DNA of 64,000 bases from Diphasiastrum complanatum (GCA_029204225.1 CM055108.1:23052326-23116325); one strand, 5' to 3'; positions 44,061 through 55,468 are shown, counted from the stretch's first letter. The notes: a model not told the origin generated them from the sequence alone. A program made the numbers and translations.

Positions 44061-45249
44061 TGTCTTGTGTAGATCTGAATTTTCCAGCAAGTGTACTTTC
44101 ATTTTAGGGATCATTAATGAGAAAATTAATGATGCATGTTGGTTCTTTTCATGATTTGTGGTTCTAGGCTATGTTTTGGTCAAATTTGCTTGTTTTTTCA
44201 TGTCGGACAACAACTATTTCTTTTTTCTGAAGAAATTATGGCCTTCAACTCAAAATTAACCAGTCAGGCCCCTTCTTGCATTTCATTTTGAGAACTTTTA
44301 AAGAAGTTGAAGGGTGTTGTCCCTTTCAACTCCTTAGGGTCACCTTCAACAAAATCCATAGGTGGTATTCCTTCTGACGAATCACACTTCTTTGAATCTG
44401 AACCATCGATCCTTAATCTTAATGATCCGATAGATATCTACGACTTTGCATGTCAAACGACCATCTTCGAGCCACTAGAGATATAAAAACACTATGCTCC
44501 TAACTCATTTTGCTGCGCACGATAGCTTGCTCACGGAGCTGCTTCCCTCTCTCTGTTTTCCGGTTCCCTTGCTGGCTATGGCTGCCATTGGAGAATCCAA
44601 TCCATCTGCATCTCTACCTTGCAAATGTCTATGGCCATCTGCAAGCTGGTTCACAGTATAAAAATGCCCGTCCTCATCTATTTACAGAACCAAAATTGAT
44701 CTTCTACAGCCCAAGGTGATTAGTTTTCTTCTAGAAAATCCTAGGTATGATTTTGCTATCAGAGAGAGTTGCAAATTGTTGTTCCATCCTTCCAAGGCTG
44801 AGCATGGCTTCTTGCAGACATCACCTGGCTATCCAAACGCATTATTGTAGCTTCTTACAATAGTTTGAACCGCCTCCAATTGTGCAAGATTTGTCATTTC
44901 TCTTCTGAAACCCTAGTTGATAGTTTTCAACCAATTCTTGCATGTTTTTGGAGTCGTTTTTGTCCCAAATACTGAGAACCCAATTGCTATAGTTGCTTTG
45001 TCTATCCAACAACCATTGCCAGCTCTTTTCAGCACCAAACCGTGCATCAATTCATTGAAAATTAATCATGTTATCAATATTTCTTGTGGGCTACCTCATA
45101 GGCTACCTACTATGGAATTTCCATTTACTTTCATTCTACAAATTGATTCTATATGCATTGAATCAAAGAGCTTTGTGTCATCGATCACCCTAGACCATCC
45201 TGTACCCCATACAATGTCCTTACCGTTTTCATTTTTGGTTAAATCATAT
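44061..45249 (+). other. no gene recognised; TATA-like site and a 128-codon ORF
   Basis: GAGATATAAAAACAC near 44,478 could be a TATA box of an old LTR. The ORF at 44,917-45,303 has no domain I recognise. It runs into the RT fragment below, so it may be decayed pol. Confidence 0.3.
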
Positions 45250-45457
45250 GGTGAATTATATACAAAAGATCATACTAGTATCTTTTTTTATACTAGTAGA
45301 TGATTTTTGTATATCAGTGATTGAACCCAAGTATAGGATAGAAGTGAAATTGTTTCAAACTTTTTCTGACAAGCAATTCACTTCAATACATTTACTAATG
45401 TCCTTATATCTTCGGTGTATCTTAGTGGAAACAGATTTTCAGAGGACTGAAAGCTAG
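45250..45457 (+). pseudogene. copia reverse transcriptase fragment (tentative)
   Basis: One frame ends K-D-H-T-S-I-F-F. After a frameshift the next reads I-L-V-D-D-F-C-I-S, then E-V-K-L-F-Q-T-F-S. This resembles the YVDD box and the following helix of copia RT, with the Tyr lost. Confidence 0.4.
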
Positions 45458-45633
45458 AATTAGTAAGCTCAAACATGATTGTACTATTAGTGTAGTTTAC
45501 AGTTGTTATGAATTTTAGTTTGGTAGGTAGGCTTTAGTCAAGAAGCCATCTCGGGGGCTTGTCCCAGGCCGATAACGGGATACACCTCTATATAGCCTAA
45601 AATGCCACGTAGAGGCCAACATTGAATTAAAAA
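45458..45633. other. no gene recognised
   Basis: Short spacer between the RT fragment and a family B LTR. Confidence 0.4.
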
Positions 45634-46212
45634 GATGCTTTTATTGAGGCCAACTTTGTTTTTAGAATTAGAGTTTGACTTTTCAAAGTTCATCAGTCTA
45701 AATTTCATTTGAATAAACACTTTTTGATAGTGTGGGAAAGTTAGAAGTCGAGTTTGAGTAGATTCAAATTTGAATGTTGGGTACTTTGAATTTAGACCCA
45801 AAAATAGTAGGGTTAGCATTTTGGTGGGAAAGCCAAGTGGGCAAATACGGTTTGGATCTAGTATAAAAGGATGTAACTCATGGAGAGACCTATCTTCTCT
45901 CTTCTCTATCTCATTTCATGCTTATACATAGTTCTCTTGGGTTCTACTATCCATTGGTGCACTATACTTGCGATTGCATGCAATTCTATGTGTAGAATGA
46001 TCCATATTTGCTACTTTTGGATCCACACGTGTGAAATACAATATCTTGCTGGTTTTGTACGGACAACAACAGTACTTTATCGTATGACTCATGTTTGATC
46101 AAGTTCTATGAGAGTTTGCATCTCATTTTGTGTGTAGATACTGATTTTTCTACATTGGTGAGATTGGTAGAGTATCTTCTTTTGTAACCCAAGATCTTTT
46201 TTGTGGATTGGA
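45634..46212 (+). repeat. family B LTR, 5' truncated
   Basis: It aligns with 11,045-11,561 from the TTGAGGCCAA block to near the LTR end. A TATA-like GTATAAAAGG lies near 45,861. It carries the extra TTTGGATCCACACGTGTGAAATACA stretch seen in the 14-kb LTR in part. It joins protease sequence directly, with no primer-binding site, leader or gag. Confidence 0.85.
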
Positions 46213-47271
46213 TTGGCACAATCCCTATTTCTCTCTCTACAAATAGGAATGTTCATTTAGAAGATGTCTTGTTTACTCCATCTATTACCAAGAATTTGCT
46301 TAGTCTGAGTCAAATGCTAAGTAAAGGCCAAAAGTTTGAGTTTGATGGAGATGCTTGTATAATCAAAAGGAAGTATGTCTTGATTGGAAAAGATAAAAGG
46401 CAAGGAAAGTTGTTCAAACTAGATGCTTGTGTTATTTCTAACCAAGTTGGATGTGTCGCAAGAGAGAAAATACCTATTCAAGAGGTTTGGCATAAAAGGA
46501 TGAGACACCTCAACCTCAAGTCATTGGAGGTTATGGCTAGAAAGAAGGTTGTGATAGGTCTTCCAAGTTCCTTAAATGGCATCAATCATGTTTGTGAGTC
46601 TTGTGCTTTATCTAAGTCACATAGACTACCTTATACTAGATCTACATCTAGATCTACAAAGCCTTTTCAACTTATACATTCGGATATTCATGGATTTACT
46701 ACAATTAGCAATAGTGGAGCTAAGATGTATGTAACTTTCATTGATGATTTTAGTAGATTTTGTTGTGTATGATGTCTTTATCAAGTTCAAGAATGCAAGG
46801 GAGAACCAATTTTCCACAAGGATCAAATGCTTGAGTGACAATGGTGGTGAGTACATATCTACCAAGTTAAAGGCCTTTTGTGATGAGCATGGGATTAAGA
46901 GGGAGTACACAACATCAAGGACCTCACAACAAAATGGAGTGGCTGAAAGGAAGAATAGGACATGTGAAAGAGCTAAAGCCATGAGGTTAAGTGCTGATCT
47001 TGATAAGCCATTTTGGGATCAAGCTTTGTTGTGTGCCAATTTCTTGTGCAATAGGTGGTCGAGTGCTATTTTGGATGGAAGGACACCTTTTGAGATGCTA
47101 TTCAAGAGGAGGCCAAGTCTCAACTTTCTAAAAACTTTTGGATGCCCATGTTATGTCAACATTACTCTTGATGATAGGATCAAGGAGGATCCATCTTCAA
47201 GAAGCGGTATTTTTGTTGGATATAGTGAGGTGAGTAAAACCTACAAGGTTTACATTCCTACTACTAGTTGA
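46213..47271 (+). pseudogene. copia protease tail and integrase (family B)
   Basis: The reading starts G-T-I-P-I-S-L-S-T-N-R-N-V-H-L-E-D-V-L-F and is continuous across the point where the 8-14 kb copy is broken. It runs through WHKRMRHLN, CESCALSK, HSDIHGF, then after a frameshift near 46,760 S-D-N-G-G-E-Y and N-G-V-A-E-R-K-N-R-T. All three catalytic acids are present. It ends with Y-I-P-T-T-S and a stop. RT is absent. This copy is the internal reference for reading the inversion. Confidence 0.87.
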
Positions 47272-48045
47272 GTATGCAGGGAATATAGTGTAAACAACAA
47301 AAAAGAGTAGATGTTCTAACAAACAACTTAATGATCATGAGAAGCAACTCACTTATTCCAAAGTCAAAGTCATGAAGGTAGTCAACACTGCGTTTTAGAT
47401 TGTATATATGTCGAGGGATATGTCTTGCAATAGAAACCTATTCAATAATATCTATGATTGTGAACCCAATAAAAATTAGGATATACTAAAAAATACATGA
47501 AAAAGTTTTTACAATCTCAAGAGAGTTTCAAAGTTTATCCATTTAAAAGGATTTCCACAAAAATGATTCTAAGTATACCTTTTACATCAAGGATAAAAAG
47601 ATGTAGTGATCTAGAAAGTAGACTTCGAGAGAGAAGGAGGCAAATCTCTAATGATGTAGAAAAAATATGACACACATTCATCTAGCGAGCATGTTTATTG
47701 CATGGCCTACATTTCCAATCTTAGGAGATATTGCTCTAGTTGGGCATTAGTAGAACTAATATCCCTAGAAACGACTATGATGATCATGAGAACTGGTGAT
47801 CTAGCCATAGATGTAGACAATGAAGTCTACTAAGTTAAGGTTTCTACATAATTCAATGTGACTAGTACATGGATTCTCTTGATCACCCAATCTATCTAGT
47901 TAGATATGTATTCACTACACCAAAATTTATCAGTAAAAAATATTCAATGATATTTTTTCAAAATGATAATAATTAAATATTATTGAGAAAGTTAAACTTC
48001 TCATTTAGATAGCTAGATATTGCCAATTTGGTAACTAGACTAACA
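47272..48045. other. no gene recognised
   Basis: No ORF with recognisable motifs, and AT-rich. It may include decayed copia linker or RT, but nothing is readable. Confidence 0.35.
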
Positions 48046-49800
48046 TCACTTTAGTACTTTTGAGACAATATCGACTGTGGGCATGCTTGAAACAGAGGCT
48101 CGAATTGTCGTATTCGAGGCAGATACCCCTACTGAATAAAGTCTATTGGGTATTGGGGTCGTACAACTTGTAAGTACTGTCAAAGGAAGTATATCTGTTA
48201 AGGATGGTCTTGAGACCTTGGAAGTCAAATTTGTTCATAATTTCCTTCAGGACCTGCACATAGGCAATGCATCTGAATACTCGATGGTTCTTCAATGAAG
48301 GCTTAGATCCTTTCCAAACCTCATCTGCTCTGGATGTAAGCTGCAGTGGAGACAACTTCAGCCCAGAAGCTCTCTAGCAAAGATGTGTGTTCCAACATAC
48401 ATTTGTCTGACTCAACCAAGGTATGATTCTTCCTCTTGGCTAATACATTTGACTGAGACCAAGATATGATTCTTCTTCTTGGCTTTGGCAGTACTTCTTG
48501 AATTTTTTTACCAATTTCTTTCTATGCACGCTCCTTGAAGATTTTGAAGCAATTGAAAGCTTCTGATTTCTTCTTGATAAAATACACCATTGTTCTCCTG
48601 GAAAACTCATCAATATAAGTGATAAAATACTTTGCATCCTTCATTGAAGGATTCTATTTTATGTCATAGATCTATAGTTCTACTTATAGAGAGCAGATTT
48701 GGTACATGTAGGACATTTGAAAGTAGCTTGGACTGATCATTTGCAAAGCTTAATCTTACTGTACCTTTACTATTGATATCTTGTGTGTTATTGTCGCCCA
48801 AGTGAACATATATTTTGGTACTGTAAGGTGTATAGGACTCGAAGGAGCCGATATGGTTGGTCATGTGTTGTGTGGCTCCGAAATCCAGAAATCAGGAGCC
48901 GTCATTTGATGCTTCTTGATGGCTAGTCATGAATGCATCATGATCTGCTTCTTGGTTAGGCTATGGTGCTTCTGTAGCTGCATTTGCCACTTAATTTGAT
49001 TACCCTTTGTTGTTGTTCTTGGCTTGTAGTATACAACAATCATGGTTGGTTCATTTGTAGTATCTACTAAATAGTTTTTTCCTTGTCGGCTGGTTTGACT
49101 GCTCTTGATGCTGTGTCGGCTTCTAGTTTCGCTCTGATTGCTTCGGCCTTTCTTCTTTTACTTAGTTGAGCCTCTGTTGGTGTACAAGATGTGAGAGTCA
49201 ATAGTTGAGGAACTGGAGGATTCGTTCCTTCTGGTGTCTTCCTACAACAACATTCTAATAACTCTTGAAAGAGTTTGTTCTGGGTGTGGTTGTGATGATC
49301 ATCACCCAGCTGTCATATGAGCTTGGCAAGCTTGAAAGCAGTGTCATTACTGCATCTTGTGGTGTCTTCCTACAACAACGTTGTAATGACTCTTGAAAGA
49401 GTTAGTTCTAGATGTCTCGTGATGATCACCCAGCTGTCGTATGAGCTTGGCAAGCTTGAAAGCAGTGTCATCTTGATCGTCTATGATTGATCTGATAGTG
49501 GCCATTTGCTTCAGCAGGTTCTTGAACTAGGGAATCACCATTGGTCATCTTGAGGGAGAAGAATTTTCTCTTGAGATGTAGCTTGGAAGCTACGTCGCGC
49601 ACTTCGTACAAGGTGATCAAAATTATGTTGAGGATGATCAGCACGAAGGCCTTTCTATCCTTCAGCTTCCATCGTTAGATTATAGCATCATTAGCTTCAC
49701 CTGTGTCTATCCTCTACACCTGTGACAACATCATGCAACTCCTTAGACATTACCATAGTTTTCATCTTGAATTTCCATAGGATTACAAATCGTAGTTAGT
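48046..49800 (-). pseudogene. copia family F gag-pol relic, third copy
   Basis: In minus order: gag (49,780-49,230), damaged zinc region and spacer (49,200-48,900), the protease C-terminal region (48,864-48,664, A-N-D-Q-S-K-L-L-S-N-V-L-H-V-P-N), an integrase fragment (48,640-48,450, read in two frames as Y-F-I-T-Y-I-D-E-F-S-R-R) and integrase C-terminus/linker (48,355-48,143, ending Y-K-L-Y-D-P-N-T-Q). It parallels the 41-43 kb relic piece by piece. Confidence 0.75.
49233..49478. repeat. 128-bp tandem duplication inside family F gag
   Basis: GGTGTCTTCCTACAACAAC starts at 49,233 and again at 49,361, and the following roughly 115 bp match with scattered differences. The equivalent sequence occurs once at 36,590 and once at 43,147. 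Confidence 0.85.
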
Positions 49801-49859
49801 TTTGTGATCATGCGGTTTCATTCGCTATTGTCTTGTGCTCACCAGCATCATCTGACCTG

Positions 49860-50140
49860 TATTTTTATACATTCAATCTGAATAAATTACTGTTTGGTTT
49901 TGCGTTCAAATTTTGTCAAGGTTGCATGCTTTTCGCTTTCTATTTAACTCTCTTATTGCTTTGTCTAACTGTCTGCTCTTTTGCTTCCTCATAAACATAA
50001 TTAAATTTTGTTTCGTATTCACCTACTATTGTAGTAGTGCATGCACCGAGGGAATCAGTCGATCACCGATTTCGACCATCGCTTTTGCGTAGTAGTAGGA
50101 TCGTCTTGATCCAATCGCTTGACCTATCGATCCATCACAA
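49860..50140 (+). repeat. partial family F LTR in opposite orientation
   Basis: The reverse complement of this stretch aligns with about 37,285-37,480, including GATCCTACTA, CCTCGGTGCATGCACTA and AGCATGCAA. It points away from the gag relic beside it. Confidence 0.6.
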
Positions 50141-50608
50141 ATTAATCCACTCATTTCCTTGACACATATAACATGCTAGATATAGCATGTCATATTAGGG
50201 TCAAATTTCTATAATTATGTCTAATCAATACTTTCTTGACATTAGAGAAAATATGGGCCCAAAGAGGGCCCTATAAGAAATGCCATGTAGGAGAGAGAAA
50301 AATAACTATAAAGTAATTATAATATCATTTTCTAACTTCTTTACGCATCTGCTCGCACTACTTTCCATGTAAATGAATGCACCCTAGTTTAGTCACATCA
50401 AACTTCACTGGTGTTTAACCATAGTTAAAATACAATTTTTCAAAATGCTAAAATATTCCCTCCTCATAGTTGGGAACACTCAAAAATTTGAATTAGGAGT
50501 GACATTTCTGAGAAAAGCCTATGCCATCTCTATCTCCAACAAAATCGTTAGCGCCATCTCCAGCTTTGTTATTGTCATTGTGTTGTTTGTTACTATACTA
50601 TTGTACTG
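50141..50608. other. no gene recognised upstream of the 50.6-kb relic
   Basis: AT-rich. A 60-codon frame from 50,521 (MPSLSPTKSLAPSP then a hydrophobic Leu-rich run) could be an upstream exon or signal-like segment of the relic, but it is in another frame and unsupported. Confidence 0.3.
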
Positions 50609-52860
50609 ATGACAAAGCTTTATCATTTTCATGTGGATCTGTCACCAGAATATGCTCCGCTCAGGACGAGAAATTCAAAGCAACCCAAATTGTCAACTTC
50701 TGATATGGTCCGATACAGGGAAGAAAAGCTAAAACACGTAGATTTATGGTCATTAGGAACATTGTATCCTATTGATCCATGTTCATTGCAACATCCAGAT
50801 TTTCATTCGGTGAGTCAGTTAATAATCTATATGTGTCATGTTAAAAATGGCCTTTTGGGTTACTGTGAGAATTTGATGCTCTATGGAAATGCACATTCAA
50901 TGCAAAGAATACATTATTTGGAAGAGGAATCAAGGAAAATATCAAAGGAGTGCAAAGAAAAATCTACAAAGATGAAAACTTGTTTGGATGAAAATGAGAT
51001 GCTCAAGTAGGAGATCCAAAGGTTGAAATCTTCTTTGCATCATTATACAACTAGTAATGATGAGATAAAAATTGCATTTCAATCCATGCGTATCTCGTAT
51101 TTGTCTCTTGTTAAAGATATGGATGTGCTCAACAGAAAGGTCCGAAGCAACAAGAGGAAAAGACTGGTAAACAAGGATATATGTGAAATATCATCCAGAG
51201 GAGGTCATAGAAAAAGAAGAATCTGTGCATTCAAGTAAGTTATAGCTTATTTGGTACTGAAAATTGCTTGAACTTTTTGATTTATTCATAATCACTAATT
51301 TTGTTATTTATTTATTCCAACTTTCTGTTGATTTGTTTATTATATACTGTTGTGAATACTATGAGCGTCTAATTTCTACTGACATTTTCATGAACATTAT
51401 GTTTGCAATGTAGATCAGCATTGATTGTTGAAGACCATTTGGCTGATGAGATCTCAATTGGAAAATCACTAGGCTCTATCTTGACTTCTAAATCTATGAA
51501 ATCAATGTTAAATAATAACAAAATGAAAAAGATTAAGGTGTCAGTTACTGATAGCATTATGGATGAAGTTGGAAAAATATTAGACACCACATTGCTTCAG
51601 GCGGCATGTGACCGTTCTAGCATGAGTAGGAAAGCATATGCAACAATGTTTAAGATGATAAAGGAGACATTTGCACCGGTAACTATTAAAAAGTTTCCAA
51701 TCCCACGACCATGTCATCTTTAAAAAAAAAAAGACATGTTAAACCATGGTATGCAGACAATAGTTGGTAATCCATCTCATATCAATGAAGTGTATTGCTC
51801 GAAAGGAGAAAGTCTAGCATATAACAATGCCAACAAATTATTTATTGACATTAATCAGTTATTAACATTCATCATAAATTTTTACAGTTTTACAAATGAG
51901 AATGTCAATAACAAGTTGATAGTTGCTCTAAGTTAGATGAGTTTGAAATTATAAAAGGACAAAAAATGGAAAGAGTCAGTCTCACAATCATGGATGGAGC
52001 ACTTTCAAATTCAGAAGACTCAGAAGGCCTCAATTTCAGTGTTCAATCAGAAAATTATATCTGGTGGTAGGCAGCATTTCAGATATAGCAGTTACTTCGC
52101 ATAATAAATAGGGATAATCATTTGAATATGGATTTCATATCTAAAATCTTCTTTGTATTAATATTATGAGGCTAATCGCGTTTTTGTATTCTCTTATAGG
52201 TGCTGAAAGAAAACCATAACATTCTCTCATGGATATCTAATAGAACATCATATCGTGCCACCATAAAAAATCACATGGAGGGAGTTCCACTCAATATTCT
52301 TGGAATTGGCACTTTCAACATTGAATGGCATTTAGCAAGAGATCTGAAGACATTAAAATATATGTTCAATGTATCTCATGACGCTAACTCTAAACACCCT
52401 TGTTTGTACTGCATGAAAACAACAAAAGACATAACAAGGAGTACAAGAATATCAAAAGATCGAGAAGATCCTAATTGGAAACCTGTACTACCGATTCCTC
52501 TACGAAATGTTCATATCTGTACATTGCATGTGGAGGTGCGTATCATAGAAAAAATAATATATCTTCACATCTTGTTTGCATGGAATTCTGAGCCAGAAGC
52601 CTCTGCAAAGGAAGCTATTTCCAGATTAGAGGATGTGTTGTCCAAAGCAGGCTTACATAAAGGCCACGTTAAAATAAAAATAGATGACAAGTTATCAGGT
52701 AAAGCAAAAAATATTCCATGCAAGCCGAACATTGGAGGATCTAAAGCTCGAAGATTTTTATCAAATTATTCTGGAAAACAATCTAAGGTTCAAACAATCT
52801 AAGGTTCAATACACGGTTTGGAAAGAAATTATTGCAGCAGCTCAATGGCGGGACTAGCAC
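50609..52860 (+). pseudogene. unrecognised multi-exon gene relic: coiled coil, basic stretch, CxxC region
   Basis: Exonic frames: 50,609-51,010, an in-frame TAG, 51,011-51,234, intron 51,235-51,413, then 51,414-51,723, 51,736-51,936 with a frameshift, on to about 52,066, and 52,200-52,802. The first part is a heptad-type coiled coil (about residues 105-205) ending in K-R-K-R and H-R-K-R-R basic clusters. The last part reads N-I-E-W-H-L-A-R-D-L-K-T-L, H-P-C-L-Y-C-M, P-I-P-L-R-N-V-H-I-C-T-L-H and N-I-P-C-K-P-N-I-G-G-S. The H-L-x-x-D-L-K plus C-x2-C layout loosely recalls transposon-derived proteins. I cannot name a family. A duplicated TCTAAGGTTCAA at 52,784-52,811 breaks the last frame. Confidence 0.55.
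51235..51413 (+). other. 179-bp spliceosomal intron in the relic
   Basis: A consensus donor, GTAAGT, at 51,235 and an acceptor TGCAATGTAG ending at 51,413. Removing it joins ...C-A-F-K to S-A-L-I-V-E-D-H in one frame, which both flanking ORFs independently require. Confidence 0.75.
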
Positions 52861-53371
52861 AAAAAACAACTATATACTACAACTTTTCCAATGGTTTTAC
52901 AGAAGAATCCAAATTTGTCATCATACAAAATCGACGGATTATAAAAAATTTCAAAAAGCATGCAAATTTATACAAGCCAGTAGGCTATAGACACACAATA
53001 AAATTTTGTATATTACATTAAAATATTTACAAAGTAAAATTCAGCAGTATCTAATCTGCTTCCGATATTCAGCATACACTGCAAAATGAGATGATCTGAG
53101 CATGGAATTCACTGGTCCATATTCTAAAATTTTAACCGCAATAGTTTTCTTTACAAAAATTATTCTATGCACCTTATTAAAATTACGTCCTCCAAAAAAA
53201 TGAGACAGTGCCTTGATTGTCATAATCATAGTTTCACCATGTTGATGGAACTTTGAATGGACAACACTTATCTCATTATTCTTGAAGGACTTTAGATAGT
53301 GCCCGAGTGCATGATCTCTTGAAAATTCTCCCGCAGAAGATCTCTGCCCTCCTCGATGAATTGCGAAGTCA
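52861..53371. other. no gene recognised
   Basis: Possible decayed 3' end of the plus-strand relic, with a 62-codon minus ORF at 53,041-53,229 that has no recognisable motif. Confidence 0.35.
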
Positions 53372-53459
53372 TCAAGAAAAATTGTTTCTTAAAATGATAA
53401 AAAACAAAGTAAGCTCCAGTATATAATCTGACATAACAAATCTACTAGGACTTGATAAG

Positions 53460-54516
53460 AGACAAAAACTTACGCATTCGGCTTTGTCTTCTCTGATTAC
53501 TGTCTCTCCATCAATATTATGTCCACCTTTTGATGTCAATATTGTTGGTGAATAGACAGTTGGCTGTGGAAAACCAAGTTGACTTTGGATTCTAAGAAAC
53601 TCCTCCTCAGAGGGTAGATCATCTTCTTGCGCATTTCCTCCACAGCAATTTTCAAGCAATCTTTCCCTGAATAAAACTTATCATTATGTACATCGTCAAC
53701 ACCAGGGAGAAGATCATCAACATCAAAATCAATTATATCCGAAAATTCATCAAGCTCTTTGTTCAAAATGCAAAGAGTCTCAACTTCAGTGAAGTAAAAA
53801 AGATCCGATATATCTGATATTGTCAAAAAGGAATTATTATCTATATTATGAGTAGGCAAAGTGATCAAAGATTTATCAGATGGAGAAAGGGTAGTGGGTG
53901 CTCTAGGGCCTATAAAAGTAGCCCTATTTCGAGCAGGATCAAAATCAGAACAATCATCTAAATTAACACTCATATTAATAAAAAAAATATCTATATCTAC
54001 AATCTTTGACTTTTCAGACTTTGTACCACTAGAAGAAGTGGAAGGCACAGAGTCCAAATCGTCAAAAATATTAAACAAAAGAAAAAAAACAAAAGCAGAC
54101 TGAAAATCAACAAATCTACATTTTTTATTATGAATTGGGCACTCATCTACAGACTTGAAATCATTATGTAACTTGGTAAACATTCTGTCAAGCTTAGCTT
54201 TGTAGATGTGCTTGTCGAGTGCCACCAGGTCCTGATAATGAATCATGTCTTTATTTTGAGACCTGAATAACGGAGTACTGAGTAGGGACTTAAATCTGAG
54301 ATATATCTCAGAAAATGCCTCCACACCAAGGCCCTCAGGTATAGAAGGTAGAATAAAAAGAAAAGAAAAAAAAAAAGATTTGAAATAGTCCAACCTATCA
54401 GTAATACCCAATTTATTAAGCAAACTGGATTCAAAATTAGACATTTTAAACAAAAAGAACAGAACTAAGTTCCAAATATCGCTCTCAGGCGCAAAGCCCA
54501 GGTTAGCCAAGCACAT
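53460..54516 (-). CDS. unrecognised protein, about 326 codons plus a frameshifted tail
   Basis: An open frame runs from the ATG at 54,516 to 53,536. In DNA this AT-rich such a length is unlikely by chance. It has two Phe/Leu-rich hydrophobic stretches (around residues 45-60 and 140-152), a His/Cys cluster between them (E-C-P-I-H-N-K-K-C), a Ser/Thr patch and an acidic C-terminal part (F-S-D-I-I-D-F-D-V-D-D-L-L-P-G-V-D-D). Near 53,655 an overlapping frame reads better, L-L-E-N-C-C-G-G-N-A-Q-E-D-D-L-P-S-E-E-E-F and then Q-L-G-F-P-Q-P-T-V-Y-S-P-T, so a one-base frameshift probably ended the original frame early. It converges on the relic at 50.6-52.9 kb. Function unknown. Confidence 0.5.
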
Positions 54517-54755
54517 CAAGGCAACGTGCGCCCAAGAGAGATATTGGATGCTGGAGTATCGGATCCGAGCGCAAGGACAAAGAGTAGGAAAGAAAAGACT
54601 TATGAAATGCGCTTGAATGCGATACCGGAAGATGCAGTATCGGATCTAGGCGCATAATAGTCAACGAGATGTAATGAGAGCAAGTGGCACGTTTGAAATC
54701 GATATCCTGGCAAAGCAATCATAAATTTGTGTGAAAATCCGAGCCGAAAAAGACC
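54517..54755 (-). other. presumed 5' untranslated region, with a short near-duplication
   Basis: About 240 bp between the TATA-like box and the start codon. A phrase GATGC(TG)GAGTATCGGATCCGAGCGCA at about 54,547 recurs as GATGCAGTATCGGATCTAGGCGCA at about 54,631. Confidence 0.4.
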
Positions 54756-54767
54756 TATTTATATAAA
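54756..54767 (-). promoter_or_regulatory. TATA-like box
   Basis: TATTTATATAAA, read on the minus strand as TTTATATAAATA, lies about 240 bp upstream of the ATG at 54,516 and just downstream of the G-box cluster. Confidence 0.5.
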
Positions 54768-54775
54768 AGAATTTG

Positions 54776-54968
54776 CACGTGTGGAAGAGAGGTGAAGGAA
54801 CACGTGTCGACAGGCAATTGGCCAAAGTAAATGCGCTGTACACTGAATGATTGATCTGACATCTGCCACGTGCGACAATGACACATGTCGATATGGGATT
54901 CGGGCACGTGTCTCAACCCACGTGTCCACATAATTGGGTCATCATTGTCGGTACGGACATTCCACGTG
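54776..54968 (-). promoter_or_regulatory. cluster of six G-box (CACGTG) motifs
   Basis: CACGTG occurs at 54,776, 54,801, 54,867, 54,905, 54,919 and 54,963, six perfect palindromes in 193 bp. Several sit in the ACGTGTC or CCACGTG context of ABA-responsive elements. In plants these sites bind bZIP (ABF/GBF) and bHLH (PIF/MYC) factors. They lie directly upstream of a TATA-like box and the minus-strand ORF at 54,516. The region might belong to a transposable element, but the adjoining family B LTR begins only at about 55,005. Confidence 0.65.
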
Positions 54969-55004
54969 GTCTAATCATCTGACGACATACTATTGCTGTC
55001 CATA

Positions 55005-55459
55005 GAAAACTAGCAAGCTACTGTATTTCACACGTGGATCCAAAAATAACAAATATAAATCATTCTACACATAGAAAATTTGCATGCAATCAAGTATAGT
55101 GCACCAATGGATAGTAGAACCCAAGAGAACCATGTATAAGCATGAAATGAGATACAGAAGAGAGAATATATGTCTCTCCATGAGTTACATCCTTTTATAA
55201 CATGTCCAAACCCTATTTGGCCAGTTGGCTTTCCCATCAAACCCTACTATTTTTGGGTCTAAATTCAAAGTACCCAGCATTCAAATTTTCTACTCAAACT
55301 CGACTTCTAACTTTCCCACACTTTCAAAAAGTTTCTATTCAATTGAGATTTAGACTAATGAACTTTGAAAAGTCAAACTCTAAGTCAAAATAAAGTTGGC
55401 CTCAATTTGCCAAATATAGAAATGTAGCAAATATAATCAAACTAGTTGAATCTTTCACA
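55005..55459 (-). repeat. family B 3' LTR, truncated
   Basis: It aligns with 14,195-14,646. On the plus strand it ends GTTGAATCTTTCACA, followed by the reversed polypurine tract CTCCCTGTT (55,460-55,468). The distal part of the LTR is missing at about 55,005. Confidence 0.85.
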
Positions 55460-55468
55460 CTCCCTGTT

